Notes: generated by a model from the sequence alone, not told the origin. DNA of 64,000 bases from Bacteroidota bacterium (GCA_023386965.1 JAEWIR010000044.1:6452-70451); one strand, 5' to 3'. Shown: positions 18,733 to 28,068, numbered from the stretch's first letter. Numbers and translations are program-made.

Positions 18733-19654
18733 CCAAGGCAACGATATCTGGCAGGGACGCTTTGATGGTGACGACGCCTTACAGCACAGGATTTGGCAAC
18801 GGGTTTCGCTTCAGGAAGATTATGAAACTATTTCAACTAACGATTTCGTTTTGCATGGCTTCGCTGTAGACGAGGGGGTTCGCCGCAATAAAGGTAAGGT
18901 GGGAGCCGCGCATGCACCCGAGGTGATTAGAAGAAATATGGCCAATTTTCCCGTGGTAAAACCTGATTTTTCGTTAAAGGATTTTGGTGATGTTACGTGT
19001 GAATTTACTTTGGAAGCAGCTCAGGACGAATTAGCAGAAAAGACAGTTGCTGTTTTAGTGAAGGGTGCGCGTTCATTAGTACTGGGTGGAGGGCACGAGG
19101 TGACCTACGCACATTACTCAGGAATTAAGAGAGCTTTCCCAGGGAAAAAGATCGGGATTATTAACATCGATGCTCATTTTGATAACCGTGAGCCGGAGGC
19201 TGGGGTAGGCCCAAGCTCAGGTACAGGTTTCTGGCAGATTGCTCAGGAAGGTCCAATACATTCACTTCATATCGGGATACAGCGAAATTCCAATACACTG
19301 AAACTTTTTGATACCGCTCACCATTACGGAATGCAGTATATTACTGCAGATGAAATTTTCTTTGAAAATCTGCCGGGTATTTATGAAAGGATTGATGATT
19401 TGGCAAACAGTGTAGATGTTCTTTATCTGACCATCTGCATGGATGTTTTTAATGCTGCAATAGCGCCGGGCGTTTCAGCTCTTGCTTACAACGGTATTTT
19501 TGCTGATGCTGCGTTCATGCATTTCTACAGACACCTACTTCAAAATGAAAAGCTCCTTGCGTTGGATGTCGCGGAAGTGAATCCGGGGCTTGATGCAGAC
19601 CAGAGAACAGCCCGACTTGCAGCTTCGCTCGTAAATGAATGGCTGATGAGCTAA
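18725..19654 (+). CDS. hutG: Formimidoylglutamase (arginase/ureohydrolase family)
   Basis: 309 residues. Expected to hydrolyse N-formimidoyl-glutamate to glutamate and formamide, the step after HutI. Ureohydrolase motifs are present: GGGHEVTYAHY, NIDAHFDNR (three ligands) and EVNPGLDADQRTARLAA. The remaining motif, normally SxDxDxxxPxxAPG, reads TICMDVFNAAIAPG: the first Asp, which bridges both manganese ions in arginases, is Cys here. Either this lineage uses Cys or my alignment is off by a residue; operon position still supports the role. It overlaps hutI by eight bases. Confidence 0.9.
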   Translation: MISQGNDIWQGRFDGDDALQHRIWQRVSLQEDYETISTNDFVLHGFAVDEGVRRNKGKVGAAHAPEVIRRNMANFPVVKPDFSLKDFGDVTCEFTLEAAQDELAEKTVAVLVKGARSLVLGGGHEVTYAHYSGIKRAFPGKKIGIINIDAHFDNREPEAGVGPSSGTGFWQIAQEGPIHSLHIGIQRNSNTLKLFDTAHHYGMQYITADEIFFENLPGIYERIDDLANSVDVLYLTICMDVFNAAIAPGVSALAYNGIFADAAFMHFYRHLLQNEKLLALDVAEVNPGLDADQRTARLAASLVNEWLMS

Positions 19655-19711
19655 GGCATCAGTTTTGAAGCATAAACACGGATGAACAATTGAGCTACCA
19701 AAACAAAAAAA

Positions 19712-21004
19712 ATGACAAAAGAAATACAGAATAAACTGAAAGCCGCCGACAAGTCTTTTCAGGATTGGAAAACAGTTTCCTTCAGTGACCGGAAAAAGTT
19801 GTTAAAGAAACTTGCGAAACTTTTGGAAAGGGATTCGGAAGATTTAGCAAAAATAATCACTAAGGAAATGGGCAAACCTATTTCACAATCGGTTGCCGAA
19901 GTGGAAAAGTGTGCCCTCATGACGCGTTATTATGCAAATGCTGAAAATGTTCTGAAGCCGGAGAAAGTAGAGACCGAATTCCGCATCTCAGAAATCCATT
20001 ATGCGCCGAAAGGTGTTATTCTTGGCGTGATGCCCTGGAATTTTCCCTTCTGGCAGGTGCTCCGGTTTGCCGTTCCTACCATCCTGGCGGGCAATACGGT
20101 CGTTGTTAAGCACGCGTCCATCTGTTTTGGCAGCGGTAACGCTATTGAAAAGCTTTTTCTGGAAGCAGGCTTTCCCAAAGCTGTTTTTCAGAATCTGGAA
20201 GTGGGTCATGAGGTGGTGAAGGAACTTTTGGAAAACAGTATTGTTAAAGCAGTAAGCCTTACAGGCAGTGAGGGTGCGGGTGCGGAAGTTGCTGCTACGG
20301 CCGGTAAGAACATTAAGAAATCACTGCTGGAGCTTGGCGGCTCGGATGCCTTTATAGTGCTGGACGATGCTGATTTGGAATCCGCGGCAGTCAGTGCCGC
20401 GAAGGCGAGGTTGGCCAATTGTGGTCAGGCCTGTAATGCCGGTAAGCGTTTCATCATCCAAAAAAAGATTGAAAAAGATTTTATGCCTCTCTTCATTAAT
20501 GAGTACAGAAAGTATGTACCGGGAGATCCTATGAATCCTGAAACGGAAATCGCAGGTATGGCGAGGCCGGATCTTGCTGATGAGCTGGAGAGACAATACA
20601 CCACCGCTTTGGAGAACGGTGCAGAAATCATTCTGCCATTAGAGAGAATTTCAGAGACGGCTTTCATGCCTGGTCTCATTAAGGTGAAGTCCGGTAATCC
20701 GGTACTGAAACAGGAACTTTTCGGACCACTGGGAATGGTGATGATTGCGAAGAATGATAAAGAGGCATTGGAGCTTGCCAATGATATTCCGTTCGGTCTT
20801 GCGAACTCGATATGGACCGCAGACCGAAAAAGGCAGAAGTTCTTCACAGATCACCTGGAATCGGGTACCGTAAGCATTAACCGGGAAACCAGTTCTGATC
20901 CGAGGCTGCCTTTTGGTGGCGCCAAATCTTCTGGTTACGGTGTTGAACTTTCTTTGCTCGCACTGAAGGAGTTTGTAACTGTTAAAACGGTAGTAGGAGA
21001 GTAG
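19712..21004 (+). CDS. NAD(P)-dependent aldehyde dehydrogenase, succinate-semialdehyde type
   Basis: 430 residues, slightly shorter than typical 450-500-residue members because the N-terminus is trimmed. Conserved elements: [28 protein letters not shown], catalytic Glu in [10 protein letters not shown] and catalytic Cys in [12 protein letters not shown], and the C-terminal FGPLGMV and [11 protein letters not shown]. The sequence resembles the short SSADH branch (Sad/YneI-like), which oxidises succinate semialdehyde to succinate. It lies 57 bases after hutG and could be cotranscribed with the hut genes, linking amino-acid nitrogen catabolism to the TCA cycle; this link is inference. Confidence 0.88.
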   Translation: MTKEIQNKLKAADKSFQDWKTVSFSDRKKLLKKLAKLLERDSEDLAKIITKEMGKPISQSVAEVEKCALMTRYYANAENVLKPEKVETEFRISEIHYAPKGVILGVMPWNFPFWQVLRFAVPTILAGNTVVVKHASICFGSGNAIEKLFLEAGFPKAVFQNLEVGHEVVKELLENSIVKAVSLTGSEGAGAEVAATAGKNIKKSLLELGGSDAFIVLDDADLESAAVSAAKARLANCGQACNAGKRFIIQKKIEKDFMPLFINEYRKYVPGDPMNPETEIAGMARPDLADELERQYTTALENGAEIILPLERISETAFMPGLIKVKSGNPVLKQELFGPLGMVMIAKNDKEALELANDIPFGLANSIWTADRKRQKFFTDHLESGTVSINRETSSDPRLPFGGAKSSGYGVELSLLALKEFVTVKTVVGE

Positions 21005-21032
21005 CTGCCGGAAGCGTACATATAGAAACAGA

Positions 21033-21058
21033 GAAAGCGTCTTAAAAAAGACGCTTTC
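21033..21058. terminator. Hairpin between the convergent aldehyde dehydrogenase and rplL genes
   Basis: A perfect 11-base stem GAAAGCGTCTT / AAGACGCTTTC with an AAAA loop. The tails on both sides are only moderately T-rich. Its position between convergent genes suggests a shared bidirectional terminator. Confidence 0.75.
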
Positions 21059-21080
21059 CTATTTATTGTAAAGTGTTAAC

Positions 21081-21449
21081 TTACTTAAGTTCTACTTCAG
21101 CACCAGCTTCTTCCAGTTGCTTCTTAAGAGCTTCAGCTTCGTCTTTAGAAACTCCGGACTTGATAGCAGCAGGAGCACCGTCTACCATATCCTTAGCTTC
21201 TTTAAGACCAGCACCTGTAAGATCTTTTACCAATTTAACTACAGCAAGTTTGGAAGCACCGGCAGCTTTAAGGATAACGTCGAATTCCGTTTTCTCTTCA
21301 GCAGCTTCAGCACCACCACCTGCAGACATTACTACAGCAGCAGCAGCTGGCTCAATTCCGTACTCATCCTTAAGGATAGTAGCTAATTCATTTACGTCTT
21401 TTACAGTAAGGTTTACAAGCGTTTCCGCTAAGTTTTTTAAATCTGACAT
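21081..21449 (-). CDS. rplL: 50S ribosomal protein L7/L12
   Basis: 122 residues, normal length. The N-terminal dimerisation helices, the Ala-rich hinge ([22 protein letters not shown]) split here by its flexible character, and the C-terminal factor-binding domain ([25 protein letters not shown]) are all present. It forms the ribosomal stalk with L10 and recruits GTPase factors. It is the last gene of the rplKAJL unit; in most bacteria rpoB and rpoC follow, but here a hairpin and a convergent gene follow instead. Confidence 0.98.
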   Translation of the reverse strand: MSDLKNLAETLVNLTVKDVNELATILKDEYGIEPAAAAVVMSAGGGAEAAEEKTEFDVILKAAGASKLAVVKLVKDLTGAGLKEAKDMVDGAPAAIKSGVSKDEAEALKKQLEEAGAEVELK

Positions 21450-21497
21450 TGTGATAATGTTTTAAATGTTGAACGATTATGTTGTTTTGAGTGTGTA

Positions 21498-22079
21498 TTA
21501 TTCAGCAGCAGGAGCATCAGTTCCTTCTGCAGCTTCCGGAGCAGCAGCAGTTTCAGCGGCTGGAGCTTCGTCAGCAGGAGTTTCTTCAGCAGCATCAGCA
21601 CCTTCAGCTTTGTTCTGTAATGCAGAAACAAGTCTTTGAATTGGTGACTGAAGCAATCCGATGATTTCTCCAAGCATTTCTTCTTTGGATTTGATGTTTG
21701 CCAGGGTTTCCAGGTTTTCATCACCTACATAAACAGTTTCCTGTACATAAGCAGACTTAAGGGCAGGAGTTGCATCCTTTTTTCTGAAATCCTTAATCAG
21801 CTTTGCAGGTGCGTTAGCTGTTTCGGCCACCATAAGAGCGGAGTTTCCTTTGAAAGTCTGAAACATTTCAGAGAAATCTACCTCCATTGATTCCATCGCT
21901 TTTTGTAGAAGTGTGTTTTTCACCACTTTTACGCTGATGTTGTTCTTAAATGCCTGTCTTCTAAAATCTGACGACTTTGCAGCATTCAAGCCTTCAAGAT
22001 CTGCCACATAAACCACTTTCGCGTCCTGCAGAAGGTCTTTTATTTCTTGTATTACTAATACTTTATCTTCTTTAGTCAT
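21498..22079 (-). CDS. rplJ: 50S ribosomal protein L10
   Basis: 193 residues. The L10 core (MTKEDKVLVIQEIKDLL ... LLQSPIQRLVSALQNKA) is followed by a roughly 30-residue acidic Ala/Glu-rich tail after AEGADAAEE. Such tails are seen in some Bacteroidota and make it longer than the 165-residue E. coli protein. L10 holds the L7/L12 stalk on the ribosome. It lies 48 bases upstream of rplL in the operon. Confidence 0.97.
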   Translation of the reverse strand: MTKEDKVLVIQEIKDLLQDAKVVYVADLEGLNAAKSSDFRRQAFKNNISVKVVKNTLLQKAMESMEVDFSEMFQTFKGNSALMVAETANAPAKLIKDFRKKDATPALKSAYVQETVYVGDENLETLANIKSKEEMLGEIIGLLQSPIQRLVSALQNKAEGADAAEETPADEAPAAETAAAPEAAEGTDAPAAE

Positions 22080-22092
22080 TGTATTTCAGATT

Positions 22093-22785
22093 TTAGTTTA
22101 CAGATTTAGTATCAATTGCGATCCCGGGGCTCATTGTGGAAGACATATAGATGCTTTTCACATAAACGCCTTTGGCTGCAGTTGGCTTAAGTTTGATAAG
22201 CGTCTGAAGCAGTTCAACCGCATTTTCCCTGATCTTAGCAGGCTCAAAAGATACTTTTCCGATGGCTGCATGTACGATACCGTACTTGTCTACCTTGAAA
22301 TCAATCTTACCGGCTTTAACCTCTGCTACCGCTTTGGCAACGTCCATTGTTACAGTACCGGACTTAGGGTTTGGCATAAGACCTCTTGGTCCTAAAACTC
22401 TACCTAAGGGTCCCAGTTTACCCATAACAGACGGCATAGTTACAATAACGTCAACATCTGTCCAGCCTTCTTTTATTTTCTGTAAATATTCGTCAAGACC
22501 TACATAATCTGCACCAGCTTCTTTAGCTTCAGCTTCTTTGTCCGGAGTTACAAGCGCAAGAACTTTTACATCCTTACCGGTACCGTGTGGAAGGGATACT
22601 ACACCTCTTACCATTTGGTTTGCTTTTCTTGGATCTACTCCTAAACGAACAGCGATATCCACAGATGCATCAAATTTTGCAGTATTTACTTCCTTTACCA
22701 AAGCAGATGCTTCTTCCAGGTTGTAGATTTTGTTCTTTTCTACTTTGCTAAACGCTTCCTTTTGTTTTTTAGTCAATTTTGCCAT
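22093..22785 (-). CDS. rplA: 50S ribosomal protein L1
   Basis: 230 residues, full length. Conserved L1 stretches include [30 protein letters not shown] and [18 protein letters not shown]1 forms the mobile stalk near the E site. It lies 12 bases after rplK and 13 bases before rplJ. Confidence 0.98.
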   Translation of the reverse strand: MAKLTKKQKEAFSKVEKNKIYNLEEASALVKEVNTAKFDASVDIAVRLGVDPRKANQMVRGVVSLPHGTGKDVKVLALVTPDKEAEAKEAGADYVGLDEYLQKIKEGWTDVDVIVTMPSVMGKLGPLGRVLGPRGLMPNPKSGTVTMDVAKAVAEVKAGKIDFKVDKYGIVHAAIGKVSFEPAKIRENAVELLQTLIKLKPTAAKGVYVKSIYMSSTMSPGIAIDTKSVN

Positions 22786-22797
22786 TTTCAGTAAGTA

Positions 22798-23241
22798 TTA
22801 AGCGTTTGTTGGTTTCTGTCCTGTTACTCTTAAGCCCATAGACCTAGCTGTACCCGCTACCATAGTGATTGCGGAATCCATAGTGAAACAGTTTAGATCC
22901 GACATTTTATCTTCGGCGATTTTCTGTACCTGAGCCCATGTTACGGAACCAACCTTGTTACGGTTAGGCTCTCCGGATCCGGACTTCACCTTTGCTGCGT
23001 CCATTAGCTGGATTGCTGCAGGAGGGGTTTTAATTACGAATTCAAAAGATTTATCTTCGAATACTGTAATTACTACAGGCAGTACCTGTCCCGGCTTATC
23101 CTGAGTTCTACCGTTGAACTGCTTACAAAACTCCATGATGTTCACACCTGCAGAACCCAAAGCTGGACCTACTGGTGGGGACGGGTTAGCTGCGCCACCC
23201 TTCACCTGAAGCTTTACCATTTTAAAGACTTTTTTAGCCAT
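22798..23241 (-). CDS. rplK: 50S ribosomal protein L11
   Basis: 147 residues with the canonical [21 protein letters not shown]-terminus (the Pro-rich linker) and the C-terminal rRNA-binding domain ending MGLRVTGQ. L11 sits at the GTPase centre. It starts its own transcription unit: a TTG-N19-TAATTTTG promoter is found 97 bases upstream, after the unrelated outer-membrane gene that separates it from nusG. Confidence 0.98.
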   Translation of the reverse strand: MAKKVFKMVKLQVKGGAANPSPPVGPALGSAGVNIMEFCKQFNGRTQDKPGQVLPVVITVFEDKSFEFVIKTPPAAIQLMDAAKVKSGSGEPNRNKVGSVTWAQVQKIAEDKMSDLNCFTMDSAITMVAGTARSMGLRVTGQKPTNA

Positions 23242-23337
23242 TTTTTGTTTTTAAAAAAATTAGTAATTTATGAATGTGGAAGCATTTATAAATCTGCAAA
23301 GCAACTGTCTCACAAAACTACTTTGCATTTCGGACTG

Positions 23338-23367
23338 CAAAATTAAGAATTATTTTTGATATCACAA
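23338..23367 (-). promoter_or_regulatory. Promoter of the rplKAJL operon
   Basis: On the minus strand TTG (23367-23365), 19 bases, then TAATTTTG (23345-23338): a full Bacteroidota -33/-7 promoter. The transcript would begin near GCAGTCC, a string also found after the rpsU and tuf promoters. Leader of about 95 bases before rplK. Confidence 0.75.
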
Positions 23368-23466
23368 GCGTAAGCTATTGATTTTAAGAAAGAATTTCTT
23401 ATCCCTGGATTCCGTACCACATAGGCATACATTTCAGCCGACGTTCCGTTCCTCTGAAAGTTTTCC

Positions 23467-24648
23467 TTAGAAAATATTGTATTTTAACGAAAGTCCCATA
23501 TCCGATGTTTTTATGTCGGTAAAGTAGCTTGTAGAACTGGAACGGTAGGGTGCATACACCAATTCACCCATTAGTCGTTTATAGCGGTAACCTACGCCAA
23601 ATAAAAATGATGTTGCGGATCCTGATTTCAACTCGCGTTCCTGCGAATTTACGCTTAGGGTTCCTTCAAGGTCTGTTTTAATCTGGTAAGCCAGTGATAC
23701 AAAAAGTGAGCTGGAATTATTAAAGTAATTATAATAACGGAAACCTACAGGAATCTCCAGTGTGGAAGTGGAAAGTTGGATGGTTTGCGTGTGTGGTGAA
23801 ACATCGTATACCCTCACATATTCGTTTTTATACTGATAGTATTTCGGTGCTGCGATTATGGAAAAGGACTGTTTGTTGAAGGGCAGGAAATACTCCAGTT
23901 CGATTCCGAACTTCGGAACCAGTTGGGATTCCATATTTATATTATCCAGGTAGTAGATTGGGCTGTTAAATGAGGTTTTTAACATATGCGCTTCCACTAC
24001 AACGTTGACGGCAAATTTGGATTTTCTCGTCCCGGAAGATTCCACTTTCTTGCAGTCATTGTTGTATGTATCAAAAAGTTGCTGCAGGGATGTTGTGCTG
24101 TATTGCGCATTGTTGTAATTGGTCGCTGAGCAATTCAGTAAACGGGCAAGTTGCTCACGGTAGGTATTTACAGTCTGCAGATCATTCTTATCATTGTAAT
24201 ATCTGCGGTACAGCAACTGTTTCGGTTGTTCACCGGGTGCAGCATAGAAATATTTCGGCGTACCTTTATAGTAAGAATATAAGTTTAGTTTTCCCTCCGA
24301 CAACTGTTTCAGAAAAACGGTCTGTTTCTGGAAACTGAAGTCGGGATTTTGATCAATTTTGCCAAGGTCTTTTTCGTAGTTACTGATGTCCACTGTAAAT
24401 CTGCGGAATACGGTGCCATCCTGAAAGCCAAACTCCTGAACCTCGTTCAGGCCTAGGCTGTATTCTTTTGTTGCCTCCGAATCTTTAACTTGAATGGTGA
24501 CAGGATTCTCCAGCCAGTCGCCGTTACGGATTAATACATCTTTTTTGTTGCCTGTTTGGTCGATCAGGTAGGCGTTTTCAAATTTGATTTGCGCAACGGC
24601 AAACTGTGTCACTGCCAGTAAACAGAAGAAATAGATTTTTTTCATCAA
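23467..24648 (-). CDS. Outer-membrane beta-barrel protein of unknown function
   Basis: 393 residues. Signal peptide MMKKIYFFCLLAVTQFAVAQ (the second Met is an equally good start). A periplasmic N-terminal half (ENAYLIDQTGNKKDVLI ... LLNCSATNYNNAQYSTTS) is followed by a barrel-like C-terminal half with alternating strands, ending GLSLKYNIF with terminal Phe. Similar flavobacterial proteins are annotated only as porin-like. It stands between the nusG terminator and the rplK promoter, where most genomes have nusG directly followed by rplK; nothing links it to ribosome function. Confidence 0.75.
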   Translation of the reverse strand: MMKKIYFFCLLAVTQFAVAQIKFENAYLIDQTGNKKDVLIRNGDWLENPVTIQVKDSEATKEYSLGLNEVQEFGFQDGTVFRRFTVDISNYEKDLGKIDQNPDFSFQKQTVFLKQLSEGKLNLYSYYKGTPKYFYAAPGEQPKQLLYRRYYNDKNDLQTVNTYREQLARLLNCSATNYNNAQYSTTSLQQLFDTYNNDCKKVESSGTRKSKFAVNVVVEAHMLKTSFNSPIYYLDNINMESQLVPKFGIELEYFLPFNKQSFSIIAAPKYYQYKNEYVRVYDVSPHTQTIQLSTSTLEIPVGFRYYNYFNNSSSLFVSLAYQIKTDLEGTLSVNSQERELKSGSATSFLFGVGYRYKRLMGELVYAPYRSSSTSYFTDIKTSDMGLSLKYNIF

Positions 24649-24665
24649 TTATTTATTTTGTTAAA

Positions 24666-24695
24666 TATAAAAAAAACCGCTCTGTATGAACGGTT
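24666..24695 (-). terminator. Terminator after nusG
   Basis: On the minus strand AACCGTTC pairs with GAGCGGTT around a five-base loop, followed by eight T. It ends the tuf/secE/nusG transcript before the outer-membrane gene. Confidence 0.82.
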
Positions 24696-24719
24696 CTGTG
24701 TTTTTTTTAAGGTAATGTC

Positions 24720-25262
24720 TTACACCTTCTCTACCTGCAGGAAACTTAATTCCATTGGAGTTTTACGGCCGAAGATAAGGACAGAGACCTCAAGTTTCTT
24801 TTTATCTTCCAGAATTTTTTCAACGGTACCGTTGAATCCGTTGAACGGTCCTTCAATGATTTTGATATTCTCGCCAACTACATATGGGATTTCCAGTTCG
24901 GTAGCGAATTCAGAAAGTTCGTCCATACGTCCAAGCATTCTGTTCACCTCAGATTTCCTCATCGGCACAGGATCTCCACCTTTGGTAAGGCTCAGGAAGG
25001 AGATAACACCTGGGATATTCTTGATGATGTGCGGGATTTCTCCGATTAAGTTGGCCTCCACCATCAGATAGCCCGGATAGTAAGGTCTTTCTTTAGGAAC
25101 TTTTTTACCGTTTCTCATCACGATAACTTTTTCCATAGGAATAACTACCTGAGTAACGTACTGTTCGAAGCCATGATGCTTCATTTCGTTCTCGATATAG
25201 TTTTTTACCTTATTTTCCTGACCGCTGATTGACTTCAGCACGTACCATTTCAAATCACTCAT
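24720..25262 (-). CDS. nusG: Transcription termination/antitermination protein NusG
   Basis: 180 residues. NGN domain (LKWYVLKSISGQENKVKNYIENEM starts it), then a linker and a C-terminal KOW domain with IIEGPFNGFNGTVEKI. NusG binds RNA polymerase, and couples to Rho or the ribosome. It lies 19 bases after secE in the classical secE-nusG order. Confidence 0.97.
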   Translation of the reverse strand: MSDLKWYVLKSISGQENKVKNYIENEMKHHGFEQYVTQVVIPMEKVIVMRNGKKVPKERPYYPGYLMVEANLIGEIPHIIKNIPGVISFLSLTKGGDPVPMRKSEVNRMLGRMDELSEFATELEIPYVVGENIKIIEGPFNGFNGTVEKILEDKKKLEVSVLIFGRKTPMELSFLQVEKV

Positions 25263-25281
25263 TTCCCGGGGAAATTATTTT

Positions 25282-25485
25282 TTAGATGAAAAGACCTGAA
25301 AGCAAGTCAATAATGTTTTGGATGGCTTTAGAAAAAAGCTCATCTACTCCGAATACAAAAACTGCAAGTATTACGGTAGCAACTGTGATCACAATTGTAG
25401 AAGACTGAAGCTCCGGCCATTTTGGCCATTCCACTTTATCTTTAAACTCGTGATAAGAACCTTTAATAAAATTGGCTACGCTCAT
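25282..25485 (-). CDS. secE: Protein translocase subunit SecE
   Basis: 67 residues, the short single-membrane-segment form usual outside enterobacteria. The amphipathic helix (FIKGSYHEFKDKVEWPKWPE) carries the conserved KxEWP motif, followed by the transmembrane helix SSTIVITVATVILAVFVFGVD. It is part of the SecYEG channel. It lies just after tRNA-Trp and before nusG. Confidence 0.95.
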   Translation of the reverse strand: MSVANFIKGSYHEFKDKVEWPKWPELQSSTIVITVATVILAVFVFGVDELFSKAIQNIIDLLSGLFI

Positions 25486-25498
25486 TTCTATAATTTAG

Positions 25499-25569
25499 CA
25501 CGGGCACAAGGATTCGAACCCTGATCAACGGTTTTGGAGACCGGTATCCTACCATTGGACGATGCCCGT
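25499..25569 (-). tRNA. tRNA-Trp (CCA anticodon)
   Basis: 71 bases. Acceptor ACGGGCA pairs with TGCCCGT, discriminator G, anticodon stem CCGGT/ACCGT with loop CTCCAAA giving anticodon CCA, T-arm GGTTCGAATCC. The 3' CCA is not encoded. It sits between tuf and secE, as in many bacteria. Confidence 0.95.
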
Positions 25570-25574
25570 AGATT

Positions 25575-25606
25575 AAAAAGTTCCGCAAGTTTCCTTGCGG
25601 AACTTT
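25575..25606 (-). terminator. Terminator hairpin after tuf
   Basis: A 13-base perfect stem (AAAGTTCCGCAAG / CTTGCGGAACTTT) with a four-base loop, then TTTAAT on the minus strand. It may be partly read through to give tRNA-Trp, secE and nusG. Confidence 0.85.
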
Positions 25607-25621
25607 ATGATTAGTGGATGA

Positions 25622-26809
25622 TTAATCCAGGATTTCAGTTACCTGACCTGCACCAACTGTTCTACCACCTTCTCTGATCGCAAATCTAAGACCTACGTTA
25701 AGAGCGATTGGCTGAAGCAATTCTACAGTAATAGTGATGTTATCACCAGGCATTACCATTTCTACACCTTCTGGCAAGAAGATCTCACCTGTAACGTCAG
25801 TAGTTCTTACGTAGAACTGTGGACGGTATTTGTTGTGGAATGGAGTGTGACGTCCACCTTCTTCTTTTGAAAGGATATAAACCTCTGCTTTGAATTTTTT
25901 GTGTGGCTTAACAGAACCTGCTTTAGCGATTACCATACCTCTTCTGATATCGGTTTTTTCAATACCTCTAAGAAGGATACCTACGTTATCACCAGCTTCA
26001 CCTCTGTCCAGGATCTTACGGAACATCTCCACACCTGTTACAGTAGAAGTAAGTTTCTCGTCACCCATACCTACGATATCTACACCGTCACCAGTGTTAA
26101 TGATACCGGACTCAATTCTACCGGTTGCTACAGTACCTCTACCAGTAATAGAGAATACGTCTTCAATCGGCATAAGGAATGGCTTATCCTGATCTCTTAC
26201 AGGAAGTTCGATCCAAGTATCAACAGCTGCCATCAGTTCTTCTACAGTTGCAACCCATTTTGGCTCACCGTTAAGTGCACCAAGAGCAGAACCCTGGATT
26301 ACCGGAGAGTTATCTCCGTCATATTCGTAAGAAGAAAGAAGGTCTCTTAGTTCAAGTTCAACAAGTTCAAGAAGCTCAGCATCATCAACCATGTCCACTT
26401 TGTTCATGAAAACAACAACTCTAGGTACGTTTACCTGACGGCAAAGAAGGATGTGTTCTCTTGTTTGTGGCATTGGTCCGTCTGTAGCAGCACAAACCAG
26501 GATAGCACCGTCCATCTGGGCAGCACCGGTTACCATGTTCTTTACATAATCGGCGTGACCTGGGCAGTCTACGTGAGCGTAGTGTCTGTTCTCAGTTTCA
26601 TACTCGATGTGAGCAGTGTTGATTGTAATACCTCTTTCTTTTTCTTCCGGAGCGGAGTCAATAGAAGAGAAGTCTCTAGCTTCACCGTATCCTTTATCGG
26701 ATAATACTTTAGAAATTGCTGCAGTTAAAGTAGTCTTACCATGGTCAACGTGACCGATGGTACCAATGTTTAAGTGCGGTTTGTTACGATTAAACGTTTC
26801 CTTTGCCAT
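25622..26809 (-). CDS. tuf: Elongation factor Tu
   Basis: 395 residues. G-domain motifs: GHVDHGKTT (G1), [13 protein letters not shown] (G2), DCPGHADY (G3), MNKVDMVDD (G4) and GSALGAL (G5), then domains 2 and 3 with [12 protein letters not shown] and the terminal AGQVTEILD. It delivers aminoacyl-tRNA to the ribosome. It lies downstream of four tRNA genes and has two candidate promoters of its own (26852-26859 and 26956-26963). Confidence 0.99.
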   Translation of the reverse strand: MAKETFNRNKPHLNIGTIGHVDHGKTTLTAAISKVLSDKGYGEARDFSSIDSAPEEKERGITINTAHIEYETENRHYAHVDCPGHADYVKNMVTGAAQMDGAILVCAATDGPMPQTREHILLCRQVNVPRVVVFMNKVDMVDDAELLELVELELRDLLSSYEYDGDNSPVIQGSALGALNGEPKWVATVEELMAAVDTWIELPVRDQDKPFLMPIEDVFSITGRGTVATGRIESGIINTGDGVDIVGMGDEKLTSTVTGVEMFRKILDRGEAGDNVGILLRGIEKTDIRRGMVIAKAGSVKPHKKFKAEVYILSKEEGGRHTPFHNKYRPQFYVRTTDVTGEIFLPEGVEMVMPGDNITITVELLQPIALNVGLRFAIREGGRTVGAGQVTEILD

Positions 26810-26851
26810 GATTTAAATATTTATTTAATTACTTTTTAAAATTTCAGTGCG

Positions 26852-26859
26852 CAAATATA
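26852..26859 (-). promoter_or_regulatory. Candidate proximal promoter of tuf (-7)
   Basis: TATATTTG on the minus strand, 42 bases before the tuf ATG. The nearest TTG upstream is only 16 bases away. The 323-base gap between tuf and tRNA-Thr holds this and the next element and no gene. Confidence 0.5.
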
Positions 26860-26955
26860 GTGATTTTTTGAAAATCAAAACCTTTTTGCATTAAAAAAAG
26901 TTTTAACATTCAAATCCAGGCATTTGCCACGTGGGGACTTTAAATTCTAGGACTG

Positions 26956-26963
26956 CAAATTTA
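26956..26963 (-). promoter_or_regulatory. Candidate distal promoter of tuf (-7)
   Basis: TAAATTTG followed directly by CAGTCC on the minus strand, 146 bases before tuf. The TTTGCAGTCC string is shared with the rpsU and rplK promoters. Confidence 0.5.
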
Positions 26964-27132
26964 TATAAAATTTTCCGGTTTTAGAAAATATGCAGGTAAA
27001 ATAATATGGTAACCGCTTTGCTATGGCAGCACAATGTTCTGTGCTTCCTTTACAAACGTGCTTTCACTTTTAATATTGATGTTTTTCTGCATAAAAAAAA
27101 ATCTCCCATATCTGAGAGATTTACTTTTATAG

Positions 27133-27204
27133 AGCCAACGATGAGATTTGAACTCACGACCTCTTCCTTACCAAGGAAACGCTCTACCCCTGAGCTACGT
27201 CGGC
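27133..27204 (-). tRNA. tRNA-Thr (GGT anticodon)
   Basis: 72 bases. Acceptor GCCGACG/CGTTGGC with one G-T pair, discriminator T, anticodon loop TTGGTAA giving GGT, T-loop GTTCAAATC. CCA not encoded. Confidence 0.95.
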
Positions 27205-27306
27205 AATTAGTTTTTCCTTGCCAGGGAAACATCTTGTCTTCACACGATACTGCATTGGCAACTGTTTAAAAAAAAATCACAAGCCTGGGTTGGTTGTGAT
27301 CTTTAG

Positions 27307-27379
27307 AGCGGAAGACGAGGGTCGAACTCGCGACATTCAGCTTGGAAGGCTGACGCTCTACCAACTGAGCTACTTCCGC
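27307..27379 (-). tRNA. tRNA-Gly (TCC anticodon)
   Basis: 73 bases. Acceptor GCGGAAG/CTTCCGC, anticodon stem TCAGC/GCTGA with loop CTTCCAA giving TCC, T-loop GTTCGACCC. CCA not encoded. Confidence 0.95.
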
Positions 27380-27463
27380 ATTTGTGTTTAACAAATGATG
27401 TTGGTAAACGGTTTGCAAATTTAAGGTTTAAATTTAAAACTGCAAGATATTTTTTATAAAATG

Positions 27464-27546
27464 TGGGGAGAGCAGGATTCGAACCTGCGAAGTCGTAAGA
27501 CAGCAGAGTTACAGTCTGATCCATTTGGCCACTCTGGAATCTCCCC
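27464..27546 (-). tRNA. tRNA-Tyr (GTA anticodon)
   Basis: 83 bases with a long variable arm (class II), acceptor GGGGAGA with its complement, anticodon loop CTGTAAC giving GTA, discriminator A. CCA not encoded. Confidence 0.95.
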
Positions 27547-27564
27547 AATTTTACAAAAATACTG

Positions 27565-27638
27565 AGCCTCCTGAGGGATTCGAACCCACGACCCCGAGAT
27601 TACAAATCACGTGCTCTGGCCAACTGAGCTAAGGAGGC
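27565..27638 (-). tRNA. tRNA-Thr (TGT anticodon)
   Basis: 74 bases. Acceptor GCCTCCT/AGGAGGC, anticodon loop TTTGTAA giving TGT, one mismatch in the anticodon stem, T-loop GTTCGAATC. It is first in the Thr-Tyr-Gly-Thr-tuf series. Confidence 0.95.
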
Positions 27639-27678
27639 AAATAGATTTCAAAAGAACGCTGATCTCTTTTTGCGAGTG

Positions 27679-27710
27679 CAAATATAAGGTAGTTTTTTTG
27701 AAACCTACAA
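27679..27710 (-). promoter_or_regulatory. Promoter of the tRNA-tuf cluster
   Basis: On the minus strand TTG (27710-27708), 21 bases, then TATATTTG (27686-27679), 41 bases before tRNA-Thr(TGT). Confidence 0.65.
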
Positions 27711-27738
27711 GTAAATGTTTAAAAAGTTTTAATAAAAT

Positions 27739-28032
27739 TTATGACGCTAATTCTTTTTTCTTGATTAGCAGCTTTTTAGCTACTTCAGCACAAAGGTCCA
27801 AACTTTCCTCAAAACTGGAAGTGGTCTTCTTTACTACGATATCATCACCCGGAACTCCTAAAATAAGCTCTACTGTTTTGTTTTCCTTATCGGACTTATT
27901 TTCCACTTTCAGGAACACATTGGTCTCTATAATTTTGTCATAGTAGTTCTCCAGTTTATTCAGTTTTTTTTCAATATGGTCTTCAAGCGGTGCGTGGGGT
28001 GTCAGTCCTATAGACTGTACTGAAATTTTCAT
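27739..28032 (-). CDS. hpf: Ribosome hibernation-promoting factor (HPF/RaiA family, short form)
   Basis: 97 residues, matching the short HPF/YfiA form without the dimerisation tail. The start MKISVQSIGLTPHAPLEDHIEKKLNKLE is typical (beta-strand then helix). HPF binds the small-subunit decoding site and promotes inactive ribosomes in stationary phase. It lies 36 bases after xerC and is probably cotranscribed with it. Confidence 0.92.
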   Translation of the reverse strand: MKISVQSIGLTPHAPLEDHIEKKLNKLENYYDKIIETNVFLKVENKSDKENKTVELILGVPGDDIVVKKTTSSFEESLDLCAEVAKKLLIKKKELAS

Positions 28033-28068
28033 AATAACATTTTTTTAATTATACATCTGAACTTATGT

